Shown in pieces: positions 28,322-38,611 of a stretch of 64,000 nt of DNA. Position 1 is the stretch's first letter. Every line of letters begins with the position of its first letter. The notes below the pieces were generated by a model. It was not told the DNA's origin. It ran no database searches and saw only the letters and a program-made list of their open reading frames with translations. The translations under genes were made by a program, and so were the position numbers. Source of the stretch: RI-231 sp041394905 (GTDB taxonomy: Bacteria > Acidobacteriota > Terriglobia > Bryobacterales > UBA6623); the NCBI GenBank assembly GCA_041394905.1, contig JAWKHJ010000006.1:186001-250000 (forward strand), written 5' to 3'.

Positions 28322-30546
28322 CACGCCCGAACCATTCGCACCCCCGCCGACTCGCGCAGCGGATCGCGCTTTGCTGCCTGCTGACGATATCGGCGCTCTA
28401 CGCTGTCGAGACCGCCGTTTGGGATATCGCCGAGTACAAGGACTTCCTGCCCGGCAAGTTCGAGAACATCACGCTCGACCGCGAAGGCCGGCTGCGGCTC
28501 GCACCGGCGCTGCGCACCATCCTCGAGACCGAGGAGGCTGCCATCTGGTCCGTGGCGCGCGGCGCTGACGGAACGCTCTACGCCGGCACGGGGCATCTGG
28601 GCAAGCTGCTCGCCATCACGCCGGACGGCAAGTCTCGGGAGCTGTGGAAGGCGCCCGAGATCGAAATCTTCGCTCTCACGCTGGGCCCGGACGGCAAGCT
28701 CTACGCGGGCACGGCCCCAAACGGGAAGGTCTACCGCATTGGGCTCGACGGCAAGGCCGAAGAGCTGTTCGATCCGAAGCAGCCCTACATCTGGTCTTTG
28801 CGATTTATCGGTGACGACCTATTCGTCGCGACCGGCGACACGGGCAAGATCTTTCGCGTCAGCAAGGACGGTAAGGGCGAGGAATACTACTCGACCGGGC
28901 AGCGCCACGTGATTTCGCTCGCGGTCGATCACGACGGCAAGCTGCTCGCCGGTACGGACCCGAGCGGCGTGCTTTACCGCATCGACGGACCTGGCAAGGC
29001 GTTTGCTCTCTACGATTCGGATCTGCCTGAGGTGCGCGCGATCGACGTGGCGCCCGATGGCGCGATCCGCTTCGCAGCCATGGGCGGCGCCATTTCGTTG
29101 CGCGACCAGACGGTGCAGTCAGTGACGTCCGCGGCTACGTTCAGCGCCACGGCCACCGCCACCGGCGCAGCTGGCGGCACCCCCACCGTCACGGTGGGGC
29201 AACAGCAAACCGCCGCCTTGGCGACGCCCACCATCAACTACGGCGTCGAAACCGGCGCCATCTTCGAGCTGCGCGCGGGGCGTGGCGTGCGCAAGCTTTG
29301 GACATCCAAGGAAGAGAACGTGCTCGCCCTGGCCGCCGACCCGAGCGACCCGTCGCGGCTGCTCTTCGCCACCGACCACGCCGGCCGGCTCTACCGCCTC
29401 TATCCGGGCGGTGTGACAGAGCTGATCAACCAGAGCGAGCGGCAGGCGTTGACGACGATCACGCCCACCCCCGCGGGCGCTGTCCTGAGCGCGACCCATC
29501 CCGGGGCCGTGCTCGAGCTCTCGAACGCGCCCGCCTCCAAGGGAGTTTACGAGACGGGCGTCCGCGACGCCGGCATGCCCTCCCGCTGGGGCCGCCTGGA
29601 ATGGAAAGGGGCCGGCTCGATTGAGTTCCAGACGCGCAGCGGCAACTCCGGCCAGCCCGACACGAGCTGGAGCGACTGGTCGCCTGCGTTGACTGCGCCG
29701 GGTGGCGGCGCCATCACGTCTCCGGCCGCGCGCTACATCCAATGGCGGGCTACGTTCGCCGCCGGAGACGAGCCGCCCGTGCTCGAGCGTGTCCGTGTGA
29801 GCTATTTGCCTCAGAATGAAGCGCCTGAGATTTCGAGCGTGACGGTGCGGCCGGAAGCAGCGGACTCTTCGTCGAGCTCCTCCGGAGCGTCTAGCTCGTC
29901 GTCAGGCGATTCGTCCGCGGCCTACAGCATCACGGTTTCGGCGTCGGGCGACAGCAGCATTTCGTCAAGCGCGTCGTCGACGCAAGAGGCAAAAGTGGGC
30001 GGCGGTTCAGGCCGCAACCTCGCGGTGGAGTGGCAGGCCCAGGACCCCAACGGCGACGAGCTCGTCTCGACGGTCTGGTTTCGCGGCGAGGGCGAACAGG
30101 ACTGGAAGCTCCTCAAAGAGGACGTCGAAAAGTCGAAAGTATCGATCGACAGCGATGCCCTAGCCGATGGGCGGTATGAGTTCCGTGTGCGCGTGAGCGA
30201 TAGCCGCGCCAATCCGCCGGCATTCGCCGAGCACGACGAAAAGACGAGCTCGCCTGCGGTGATCGACCATACGCCGCCGGTTGTGACGCTGCTCGAGATC
30301 CAGGGAGCGCAGAGCGCACGGTTCGAAGCCCGCGATGCGACGTCGGCGTTGCTCGGCGCGGAGTACTCCGTGGACGCCGGCCCGTGGACGCCGATCTGGG
30401 CCGAAGACGGCGTTTCGGACTCGCAGGCGGAGACCTACTTGGTGAAGCTCTCTGCGCCGGTCGAGCGCGAGCGTCTGGTGACGTTGCGCGTGCGCGACCG
30501 CGCGGGTAATGTCGGCCTGGCCAAAGCATTGGTCGGGGGCCAATAG
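28318..30546 (+). CDS. Large exported beta-propeller protein with Ser-rich linker
   Basis: A 742-residue protein, coupled by ATGA to the S55 peptidase. Leader: LAQRIALCCLLTISALYAVE. Then repeated propeller blades, e.g. GADGTLYAGTGHLGKLLAIT, GPDGKLYAGTAPNGKVYRIG, GDDLFVATGDTGKIFRVSKD and HDGKLLAGTDPSGVLYRIDG. A Ser-rich spacer (SSSSSSGASSSSSGDSS, near nt 29870-29925) separates it from C-terminal Ig-like modules with NLAVEWQAQDPNGDELVSTV and the metal-site-like GRYEFRVRVSD. Ends in a Y_Y_Y-type module (RLVTLRVRDRAGNVGLA). Similar architecture is frequent in acidobacterial secretomes. It is the natural candidate partner or substrate of the preceding peptidase. Confidence 0.85.
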   Translation: MTRPNHSHPRRLAQRIALCCLLTISALYAVETAVWDIAEYKDFLPGKFENITLDREGRLRLAPALRTILETEEAAIWSVARGADGTLYAGTGHLGKLLAITPDGKSRELWKAPEIEIFALTLGPDGKLYAGTAPNGKVYRIGLDGKAEELFDPKQPYIWSLRFIGDDLFVATGDTGKIFRVSKDGKGEEYYSTGQRHVISLAVDHDGKLLAGTDPSGVLYRIDGPGKAFALYDSDLPEVRAIDVAPDGAIRFAAMGGAISLRDQTVQSVTSAATFSATATATGAAGGTPTVTVGQQQTAALATPTINYGVETGAIFELRAGRGVRKLWTSKEENVLALAADPSDPSRLLFATDHAGRLYRLYPGGVTELINQSERQALTTITPTPAGAVLSATHPGAVLELSNAPASKGVYETGVRDAGMPSRWGRLEWKGAGSIEFQTRSGNSGQPDTSWSDWSPALTAPGGGAITSPAARYIQWRATFAAGDEPPVLERVRVSYLPQNEAPEISSVTVRPEAADSSSSSSGASSSSSGDSSAAYSITVSASGDSSISSSASSTQEAKVGGGSGRNLAVEWQAQDPNGDELVSTVWFRGEGEQDWKLLKEDVEKSKVSIDSDALADGRYEFRVRVSDSRANPPAFAEHDEKTSSPAVIDHTPPVVTLLEIQGAQSARFEARDATSALLGAEYSVDAGPWTPIWAEDGVSDSQAETYLVKLSAPVERERLVTLRVRDRAGNVGLAKALVGGQ

Positions 30547-30644
30547 CCGCGAGTCCCCGCGCTACCCGTGCCGCTCGCGGAAGCGTGCGGTTCTTCGCAG
30601 GGCGCATCCAACCGCATTCGCGCTAGCATGTTGCGCGAACCCTC

Positions 30645-33617
30645 ATGCCTCGCACCGCCCTCGCATTCCTGTTCTTCGCCTTTCCGCTGCTGGCGCAGCA
30701 ACTCTCCACCTCCGGCTTCCTGCTCACCTATGGCCTCGAGAGCCGGAACGAGGGTGCGGTCTGGAACGGCGGCATCGAGGAGAACCAACGCGTCCGCTCG
30801 CTCGACGGTTGGCACTTCCACGACGGCGACCGCATCAGCGGGCCCAACCGTTGGGAGATCACGCTGCAGAATGTGTACGGCGACGTCGCCGTCCCCGGCG
30901 TGGTGATGGACCTCGTCGGCCCAGAATCGCGCCCCGTGACGGTGTACTCGCGACAGGGCGACATTGATTTCCAGCCTGACGAGATTCCCTACGGCAAGCT
31001 GTTTCACCCGGCCGGTTTTGGCGGCAATATCGGCGTCGAGCGCGTCCCCATTCCGGTCACCGTTACGGGACACGAGCTCGAGGACGACAGCCCGGCGCTG
31101 CTGCATACGCGCCAAGGCGAATACTGGTTGGCCTGGATCGGATACCGGACCCGCGAACGCGATGGGCCATTCTACGAAGGCGCCGACCAGGTCATGGCCT
31201 CGCGCAGCTCCGATGGCCGCGCTTGGTCGAGACCCGAAGCCGTAACGCCTCCGGGAGATCACTTCCGCGTCGCGCTGGCCGAGGACGCGGACGGGCGTCC
31301 GATGGTCGTCTACTCACTGCAAAAGGAGCGCGAGAGCGGCAATTTCGATCTCTACGCACGCACGTTCAATGGCGATGCGTGGGGTGGGGAACAACAGCTC
31401 ACATCCGACCCTCGCCCGGACGTATTCCACCGCGTTGCCCAAGGCGCCGACGGCGCTTTGACGCTCGTCTGGATGGGCTTCCGCGACAATCCCAACGGCG
31501 GTTCGCCGCAAAGCGACATCCTGGCGCGTCGGTTTGACGGGCGCAGTTGGGGGCCGGAAATAGCCGTTACTCGCAGCGCCGAGGACGATTGGGAACCAGC
31601 CGTCGCGATGGCCAAGGATGGGCGCGCTTGGGTGGCTTGGGATTCCTATCGCGCGCCCAACGGCTACGACCTGATGCTCGCCGAGCTCGACGGCGATAGA
31701 GCGGGAGAGAGCCGTGCCATATCCGCCACCCCCTATGCCGAGATGCGCGCCGACTTGGCGGTCGACGGAGACGGTCGCCTGTGGATCGCCTGGGAAGAAG
31801 GCGCCGCCAACTGGGGCAAGGATACCGGATATCAGAATCCGAAACTCAACATTTTCCTCAAAGCGGATGGCTCGCGGCTCTATGGAGCCGCCGTACGGCA
31901 AACTTGGCCGGCAACCGCGCGTCGCGGTTTGGGACGGATTGAAGCTCGCGCAACCCGCCGCCGCCCTCGATGCCGCCATCCCCGCGCACCTGGATAAGCG
32001 CCTCTTCCAGGCGCCGCGCTTGACCGCGGATGCCAACGGACGCGTTTGGCTCTTCCTACGCCATCAGTGGCGCTCCGCGGGGCGCTGGGGTGGCCATTTG
32101 TTCGACTCCTACGCCATGACTCTGCGCGGCGATGCCTGGACGGCGCCCATCTTGCTGCCCGGCAGTACCGGCCGCCAGGACGCCATGCTCGCTGCCGTTC
32201 CGGCAGACGACGAGCGGCTGGTCGTCGCCGTCGTGGGCGACAACCGCAACCTGCCCGTGCACCTGCCCAAGCATCATGACGTGAGGGTGATGACGCTCGA
32301 TGGCGCCTTGCTCGACGGGAAGCCGACGTCCCCCGTGCTGACGTCTTTGAGCCGTCTGCCGCACCTGGTTTTGTCCCCACACACGCCAGCGAAGACGCCG
32401 ACCTGGCGCGCGTCCGCGGGCACCGTGTGGAAGTGGGCGGGCAGGCCTGGAAGATCGTTCGCGGCGACTTGCATCGCCACACCGAGATTTCGATGGACGG
32501 CGCCGTCGATGGTACGCTCTACGACACCTACCGCTACGCGCTCAATGCCGCCGAGCTCGACTTCATCGGCATCAGCGACCACAACTACGGCCAGTGGCTC
32601 GACACGGACGAGCCCGGCGATCCGCAGTCTGATAGCGAGTACCAGTGGTGGCGCGCCCAGAAGCTTGCTGATGTGTTCTACGTTCCCGGACGTTTTACAC
32701 CGCTCTACGGCTACGAGCGCACGCCGAACTTCCCACTGGGCCACCGCAATGTCTTCCACGACAAGCGCGGGGTGTTCAGCCTGAAGGTTCCCAAGCTGCA
32801 CGTGCGGGAGTCCCCCGAAACACTAGACTCGGACCCGCAGAATCTGTGGAGCTACCTGCGGCGGACAGGCGGCATCGGGATTCCCCACACCACTGGGACG
32901 GTGATGGGCACCGACTGGACGCGCCGCGACGACGAGGTCGTACCTGTGGTCGAGATCTACCAGGGCGATCGCAATTCGTACGAGACTCAGGGCGGCCCGC
33001 GCTCGGCGCTGCCGGAGGAGCCTGGGCCGGGCGGAGGAGGCCGGAAGCCGTTTCAGAAGGGCTTGGTGTGGAATGCGCTCGGCGCCGGTTACCGCATGGG
33101 TTTCGTCGCGGCGAGCGACCATTACTCCACGCACATCAGCTACGCCAACCTGATCGTGCCCGCCGGCGTCACCACGCGCGCCGATTTGCTCGCAGCCTTC
33201 CGCGCCCGTCGCACATTCGCGTCGACGGACAACATCGTCGTCGATTTCCACACCGACGAAGCGCAACAGGGCGCGGAGATTCGCGCTTCGGCTGCGCCCG
33301 ATCTCGCCGTGAACGTGGAAGGAACGGGGCCGATCCGCACGGTCGAGATCATCAAGAACAACCGCGTGGTTTACACAAAACGTGGTGAAGGGGCGTCCAA
33401 GGTGTCATTCCGCTACCGCGATGAAGCCTTCGCCGATACGAGCATGGGCGAGACCGCGTTGATTCACGACTGGAAGCGCCCGGAGACAGGCGTCCGAGCC
33501 CGCCCATCGGAGAGCGAAAGCTACTACTACGTGCGCGTAGTGCAGAGCTTCAGCGCGGACGAGCCGGAGAAGCCGGGCGAGGTTGCCTGGTCATCTCCGA
33601 TCTACGTGCTGCGCTAA
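30645..33617 (+). CDS. Secreted BNR-like propeller fused to PHP/DUF3604 domain (frameshifted)
   Basis: About 990 residues in one locus. Leader MPRTALAFLFFAFPLLAQ. The first ~580 residues are a sialidase-like (BNR) propeller: WSRPEAVTPPGDHFRVALAE, DGRPMVVYSL, GALTLVWMGFRDNPNG, DGRAWVAWDSYR and DGRLWIAWEEG. The C-terminal ~390 residues are a PHP metallo-phosphoesterase domain of DUF3604 type: GDLHRHTEISMDG (near nt 32465), IGISDHNYGQW (near 32568), then GFVAASDHYSTHIS. Frame changes are near 31890 and at 32369-32372, where TTTT in place of TTTTT breaks LVFVPTHASEDADLARVRG. Probable secreted phosphoesterase or polysaccharide-associated hydrolase with a binding propeller. Confidence 0.83.
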
Positions 33618-33630
33618 TGCCCTGCGCGGC

Positions 33631-35251
33631 CTACTGGCAAGGCTCGCCGTTGCGCGTCACCGCCATCGTGACGGTGTTGCTCTCCACGCCGTCGATGATC
33701 ACCTGCACCGGCACCTCGCAGCCCAGTGGCGTCGACGCGTCGAGAGTGGCGTTCACCTGGTAGAGGTGCGGCAGTCCGCTCAGACCGGGGTAGAGCACCA
33801 GCGCGTCCACGCCGCCGACCACCAAGCGCAGCGAAGCTTTTAGGTTCGTCGGCCCGCTTGCCGCGAAGCCGTCCAGCACCTGCGTTTGCGTCGGTCCGAA
33901 GCCGGTTCCGTAGATGGTGACGGTCGATAGCGGCCTCGCCGGGTCCTGGAAGGTGTTGAGCTGCACCCGCCGCTGCCCAGCACGTTTTGATCGCGCCCGG
34001 GCCGGCGCTTTTCGCTCTGGTCCTGCGAGAACAGGACCGGACGAACCGGAACCAGCTCGACACGCCGGCCGGGCTGAATCTGCTGCCGCGCACGACTACG
34101 ACGTCCGCTTCGGTGATGTTCTGCGCGACGCCGTCATGTTGTGTCAGCGCCTGCGGGACGACGGCCACGAGCTGGCGGTCCGATGCAAACACCAATGGGG
34201 CCGGTATGCTGCCGATCGAAACGGACGTTCCGCCGAGGCTCGTCGGCAGAGGAATCGACGGCGCCTGCTCGGTGCGCTCGGCCAACCGCTGGCCGAAGAT
34301 CGCCACGAACATGCCGCCGGTCAGCTCGCCGCCGGGCAAGTTGTTCGCGCGGTAGTTCGCCGCGTTCACCACGCCGCCCTGGCTGATCAGCGGGCCGGTG
34401 GAGGAGACGATGTTGAACGAGACGGGAATCCGAAGTGTGGAGCTCGATCCAAGCCAGGCCAACTCCACGAAGCCGCGGTGGACCCGATCGGCAGCCTGGA
34501 CGGCTGGATCGTGACGGCGAGCTCTCCGGGAGTTTGACCGTCGCTCTTCGAAAGTGTGATCCAGGGCGCATCCGTGGGAAGCGGAGGCGAACCACTGCAA
34601 CTGCACGCTGTTCGAGGACAGGTTCAGGATTTGCGGGTCGGGTTGGCCCCCTGCCTTGGGTGATGCTGAAGGACCAGCGACCGAGGCGCGTTCTCGAAAG
34701 CTGCGGATCGATCATGGCGGCATTGATGATCTCGAAGTTGTCGAGGTCGGAGGTTTCCGCACCCGCAACCTCATCCATCGAAACCTCAACGCGCTGGACG
34801 GCGCGCAGGATCTCTTCGAAAGAACGCTCACCCGCAACCAGGCCCCACTGGTTTTCTTGAAGGGGCGCAGTGTAATGCGTCCACTGTGGGTTGGCGCGGG
34901 TCCACCCAGGCGTAAGCGCCGAAGCCGACGATGCGCACCTCGACGCCGCGCGAGGAGCCGCCGTTGATCGTGTGCCGCATGGTCAAACTCGATGTGCGCG
35001 CCTGCGGCCCGAGCGCAGCCCAGTCGCCAAGATACTTTCGAAGGCGCGACGACGGCGTCGCGGTTGATGTCGCCGTCCAGGTCGCGCAAGCGCAGGAAGC
35101 CGCCAGGGTTGCCGTCGGTGCCGAGATAGCGCAGGCCGTTGCGCGCGGTGTTGTAACGGCCCAACGTTGCGCCGGAGATGCGCGGTTGCAGGTAGGGCGC
35201 ATCGGGCACGTTCGGGACCCAGCCTTCGAGGTTCTGGTTGAACCCGCTCAT
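33631..35251 (-). CDS. Laminin-B-like plus TIGR03437 secreted protein (frameshifted)
   Basis: About 540 residues in several frames. ATG 35251 overlaps the upstream stop (ATGA). N-terminal part: SGFNQNLEGWVPNVPDAPYL, then YLGDWAALGPQARTS and GGSSRGVEVRIVGFGAYAWV, a laminin-B-like sandwich also found in the preceding gene. After LDNFEIINAAMIDPQ comes the C-terminal module GGVVNAANYRANNLPGGELT, FVAIFGQRLAERT, PLPTSLGGTSVSIGSIPAPL, and finally TVTIYGTGFGPTQTQVLDG, the signature of the Solibacter-expanded TIGR03437 family. At least four frame changes (near 35060, 34870, 34450-34600, 34040). Lacks its own leader, so it may be the C-terminal half of a protein split from its upstream neighbour. Confidence 0.7.
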
Positions 35252-36267
35252 CGCTTAAGCAGAGGAGGCGCGGTCGCTTTGCCCAGCATCACCACGTTGT
35301 CGATGGTCGTCTTGCCGCCCTGTTCGCCGAAGTTTGCGCTGATCTCAATGCGGAAGACGTTCGCCATCGTATCGGCAAAGGTTCCTTGTCCACCTAGGCG
35401 CGTCCACAACGACGGTTCGACGAGAACCACGATGTGTTGGAACAGATCCGTCGGCTTGGGGCCCGTCCGGAAAGGATAGGTGCCGCCCGGTCCGATGATG
35501 CGCACCTCGAGGTTGAGCCGCGGAGGGATCGGCGAGTCGTATTTGATGTCGAATTCGAGCCGCAACTGCGGGCCAAGCAGGCTGAGATTGCCTAAGTACT
35601 CCGGCGGAGCCACGAAGGCGTCGTTGCCCTGCGTCGTGATCTGGAGAGCGCGATTGCGGTCCGGCAATCGTACGGCTTGAATGGTAGACGTTGGATCTCC
35701 CAGGGTAGATCCATCGATGAACGGGTCCGGTCCCGGATAGTTGCGCGTCCAGCCTTCGGGTTGGAAGGTCTCGAAGTCGTTCGAGGAGATGGTGATCAGA
35801 TTTCCCGAGGCGCCGCGGCGGGTGACCGACGTTTCCAGAAACGCGAAGGTCTGCGGGTTGCCGAAGCCGGCCTCGATCGCGACGTAGTAGCGGCCTGCTG
35901 CGATCGGCGGCTCCGAATTGGCGTTGATCAGAATACGCTCCGTGCCGCCAGGATCGTTCGAGGTATAGTTGGCGACGATTGAGCCGTCCCCGGCGATCAT
36001 CACGTCCTGGCCGAAGCGCGAATACAGCGCCAAATTCGACTCGCGCGGAGCGGCGGAGAGCCGGAACTCGAGCTCGACGATGTCGTCTCCGATCTCGACG
36101 TAAAAGCCGTCGGCGCCGTTGAACAGCCTTGGCGTATCCACCGCAGGCAAGTCGCGCACGACGAGCCGGCCGGGGGAAATCGCCGTAGCTTGGCCGAAAA
36201 CCGAAACGGAGCACAGGAGGGCAAGCAGCGGCAAAAGCCCTGCTCGTGAAGGAGTCAACATCATCAT
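35248..36267 (-). CDS. Secreted laminin-B-like domain protein
   Basis: About 339 residues. Three ATGs in a row begin at 36267; the leader is TPSRAGLLPLLALLCSVSVFG. First comes a pre-peptidase-type beta domain (DGFYVEIGDDIVELEFRLSA, LILINANSEPPIAAGRYYVA-like segment), then a laminin-B-like sandwich: NDFETFQPEGWTRNYPGPDP, APPEYLGNLSLLGPQLRLEF and FRIEISANFGEQGGKTTIDN. The adjacent downstream gene repeats the second domain, so the pair is a tandem duplication or a single protein split by an error at the ATGA junction. No enzyme motif. An adhesion or matrix role is inferred from domain type. Confidence 0.75.
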   Translation of the reverse strand: MMMLTPSRAGLLPLLALLCSVSVFGQATAISPGRLVVRDLPAVDTPRLFNGADGFYVEIGDDIVELEFRLSAAPRESNLALYSRFGQDVMIAGDGSIVANYTSNDPGGTERILINANSEPPIAAGRYYVAIEAGFGNPQTFAFLETSVTRRGASGNLITISSNDFETFQPEGWTRNYPGPDPFIDGSTLGDPTSTIQAVRLPDRNRALQITTQGNDAFVAPPEYLGNLSLLGPQLRLEFDIKYDSPIPPRLNLEVRIIGPGGTYPFRTGPKPTDLFQHIVVLVEPSLWTRLGGQGTFADTMANVFRIEISANFGEQGGKTTIDNVVMLGKATAPPLLKR

Positions 36268-36568
36268 GGGGGACCGGATGCGGGGGGCTTCCCGGCGCTC
36301 CAAGCGTATCACAATCGCTCTGTTTGATTGGCCGCTGTCAAGCTGCGTTCGGTGCGCTTGAAAACCTTGTTCGCCTCTGCCGTTCCTGGCCTCTTCCGGC
36401 AATGCGGGCAAACCCTTGGAAAGGCGCGCCTACAGCCAATGGCCCTCGGGGCAAACCGTAGGTCCGCGACCGACGACTAGGAGTAAGCTCTGGTTGATGG
36501 GCCCGCTGCGGTAGCGTAGGCTCGGAAGCAGAGGCCTGAAAGGCCCTTTGGCATCACGGGAGGATGAC
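36268..36568. promoter_or_regulatory. Divergent intergenic region, nothing specific seen
   Basis: About 300 bases between divergent starts, so promoters for both sides should lie here. I see no convincing sigma-70 or -24/-12 pair, no coding frame and no long palindrome; GGGAGG at 36558-36563 is the ribosome binding site of the next gene. Confidence 0.4.
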
Positions 36569-37300
36569 ATGCGTGGAATTGTTCTAGCGGGGGGACTCGG
36601 ATCGCGGCTCGGACCCTTGACTCGGATCGTGAACAAGCACTTGTTGCCGATCTATGACAAGCCGATGATCTACTACCCGATTCAGGCCTTGGTCAACGCG
36701 GGGATCCAGGACGTCCTGGTTGTGACCGGCGGACGCAACGCCGGCGACTTCTTGCGTTTGCTCGGCAACGGAAAGGACTTCGGCCTCAAGCACATCGACT
36801 ACACCTACCAGGAAGGCGAGGGCGGCATCGCCGAGGCATTGGGCCTGGCGCGCCACGTCTCCAGCGGTCAGCGCATGTGCGTGATTTTGGGCGACAACAT
36901 CATCCAAAAGAACATCGTCAAGGCGGTCGAGGATTTCAAAAAGCAGGAGCGCGGCGCAAAGATTCTGCTCAAGGAAGTGCCCGACCCGGAGCGCTTCGGC
37001 GTGCCGGAGATCGACGGCGACCGCATCGTTCGGATTGAAGAGAAGCCCAAAAAGCCGAAGTCGAACTACGCCGTCACCGGCATTTATATGTTTGACGAGA
37101 CCGTTTACGACAAGATCGACAAGCTGCAGCGCTCGGATCGGGGAGAGCTCGAGATCACCGACGTGAACAACCAGTACATCGAGGAGGGCACCATGACGTG
37201 GTCTCAACTCGACGGCTGGTGGACCGACGCAGGCACCGTCGATTCGTTGCGCAAGGCGACGAATCTGGTGGCGGAGACCGGCGCGAATTTGATGGGTTAG
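36569..37300 (+). CDS. Sugar-phosphate nucleotidyltransferase (RmlA-like)
   Basis: Glucose-1-phosphate thymidylyltransferase-type enzyme making NDP-sugar for dTDP-rhamnose or related glycans. ATG 36569 is preceded by GGGAGG. Signature GIVLAGGLGSRLGPLTRIVN with KHLLPIYDKPMIYYPIQAL, then VILGDNIIQKNI (metal-binding Asp), VPDPERFGVPEID, RIEEKPKKPKSNYAVTGIYM and SQLDGWWTDAGTVDSLRKAT. At 243 residues it is the short form lacking the C-terminal helices of classical RmlA (~290). No other rml gene is adjacent. Its stop codon shares TTAG with the convergent gene. Confidence 0.93.
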   Translation: MRGIVLAGGLGSRLGPLTRIVNKHLLPIYDKPMIYYPIQALVNAGIQDVLVVTGGRNAGDFLRLLGNGKDFGLKHIDYTYQEGEGGIAEALGLARHVSSGQRMCVILGDNIIQKNIVKAVEDFKKQERGAKILLKEVPDPERFGVPEIDGDRIVRIEEKPKKPKSNYAVTGIYMFDETVYDKIDKLQRSDRGELEITDVNNQYIEEGTMTWSQLDGWWTDAGTVDSLRKATNLVAETGANLMG

Positions 37301-37812
37301 CGGGCGCGCTCGGCCACGATCACAGACCAGAACGGACCCGGGAGGCGGTCGTTGATCGCCTCTTCCATCCATTTGTCCATCGTGGCCCAGCGTTTGCCTT
37401 GTTGGTTGTAGACCGTTTCGCAAAGGCGCCAGCGCTCGCCGGTCTTCCCGGCCAAATAGCAGGTCCAATCCGGGCCCGGAGGCGGACGCCGGTCGGGGTC
37501 GATGCGGTAGCCGGCTTGCTCGTAGCAGACGGATACGCTTTGCAGCGTGCGTGAGGGGCGGCTGGTCCAGCGGAACAAGTAGGACTTGTCGCTGCCGACC
37601 ATTCGGGCCGACTCGCCCGAGAAGCCCTTAATGCAAGCGCGATCGCCCGCTCCAAGCGGGGCGCGCTGTAGCGTCACGCCTTCCCACTCGCGCGGCCAAC
37701 CAGGAAACTCGGCCGGCTGAGCCAGGCAAACCTGCACAGCAATCGCCGCAGCGACGAGAGCCATTCCCCACTGGAAAAGGCCTCTCGGGAACCTTCGGAG
37801 CGAATAGGACAC
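37297..37812 (-). CDS. Exported protein of unknown function
   Basis: 171 residues from GTG 37812 with a leader FQWGMALVAAAIAVQVCLAQ. The mature part begins EFPGWPREWEGVTLQRAPLG and contains four Cys (RACIKGF, SVCYEQAG, WTCYLAG, RLCETVYN) and several aromatic residues. The WPREWEG opening and the small globular size resemble EpsI-type exosortase-associated proteins, but no exosortase is nearby and the match is weak. The four conserved-looking Cys suggest disulfides. Convergent with the nucleotidyltransferase, overlapping by 4 bases. Confidence 0.65.
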   Translation of the reverse strand: MSYSLRRFPRGLFQWGMALVAAAIAVQVCLAQPAEFPGWPREWEGVTLQRAPLGAGDRACIKGFSGESARMVGSDKSYLFRWTSRPSRTLQSVSVCYEQAGYRIDPDRRPPPGPDWTCYLAGKTGERWRLCETVYNQQGKRWATMDKWMEEAINDRLPGPFWSVIVAERAR

Positions 37813-38004
37813 GCACCCTCAGGATAGGCGCGCTGTCGTCCGCGCGACAACCTCGGCAATGCCTAAGGTATTCGCCGCAATTTGTGCAAGAAATCCTATT
37901 CCGAAGATCAGGGAATTCATGGTAGTCTCTTGAGACGTTCCACCGACCTTAGCGGCGCGGTGCGTCCGCAAGTCGTTCGGTGGAGGCCCTTGGGAGACAG
38001 ATCA

Positions 38005-38421
38005 ATGCTCAAAGAATTCAAAGAATTCGCGATGCGCGGCAACGTCATGGACATGGCCGTGGGCATCATCATTGGCGGCGCCTTCGGCAAGATCGTCGCC
38101 TCGTTCGTCAACGACGTCCTGATGCCGCCTCTGGGGCTGATGCTGGGCGGCGTGGACTTCACCAACCTCTTCATCCCGCTGGACGGCTCGAACCATGCCA
38201 CGCTTGCCGCGGCTCAGGAAGCAGGTGCGGCGACGCTCAACTACGGCGCTTTCATCCAGACGGTCGTGGACTTTCTGATCGTCGCGTTCGCGATCTTCAT
38301 GATGGTGAAGTGGATGAATAACTTGCAGAAGAAGGAAGAAGCGAAGCCGGCGCCGCCGCCCGAGCCGAGTAAGGAAGAGAAGCTCCTGACTGAGATTCGC
38401 GATCTACTGGCGAAGCAGTAG
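38005..38421 (+). CDS. mscL: Large-conductance mechanosensitive channel
   Basis: Osmotic safety valve in the inner membrane, 138 residues. ATG 38005 follows GGGAG; the frame extends upstream but family members begin MLKEFKEFAMRGNV. TM1 is VMDMAVGIIIGGAFGKIVAS, the periplasmic loop contains LMLGGVDFTNLFIPLDG, TM2 is FIQTVVDFLIVAFAIFMMV, and the C-terminal bundle is charged (KKEEAKPAPPPEPSKEEKLL). All family landmarks are present with no breaks. Confidence 0.97.
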   Translation: MLKEFKEFAMRGNVMDMAVGIIIGGAFGKIVASFVNDVLMPPLGLMLGGVDFTNLFIPLDGSNHATLAAAQEAGAATLNYGAFIQTVVDFLIVAFAIFMMVKWMNNLQKKEEAKPAPPPEPSKEEKLLTEIRDLLAKQ

Positions 38422-38611
38422 GAGATCGTCGATAAGATCCCCGAGCCGCGCGGCTTGCAGACGGCCCTGATGCGGATTGACTCGGCCAGCTCGGCGTTTG
38501 CCGCGAGCTCGCGGACCGCGCCGAGCGCGCACTCGAAGGCGTTTGAGCAACAGCCCCAGCCCGACGATGCGCCTTCTAGTTTGCTGGGTGCGGTGGCCTG
38601 ATTAGGGGCGC

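Noticed and set aside
38422..38611. Possible extra gene between mscL and the TadZ-like gene
   Set aside because: Open on the minus strand in pieces, but no motif, start or ribosome site is convincing in 190 bases.
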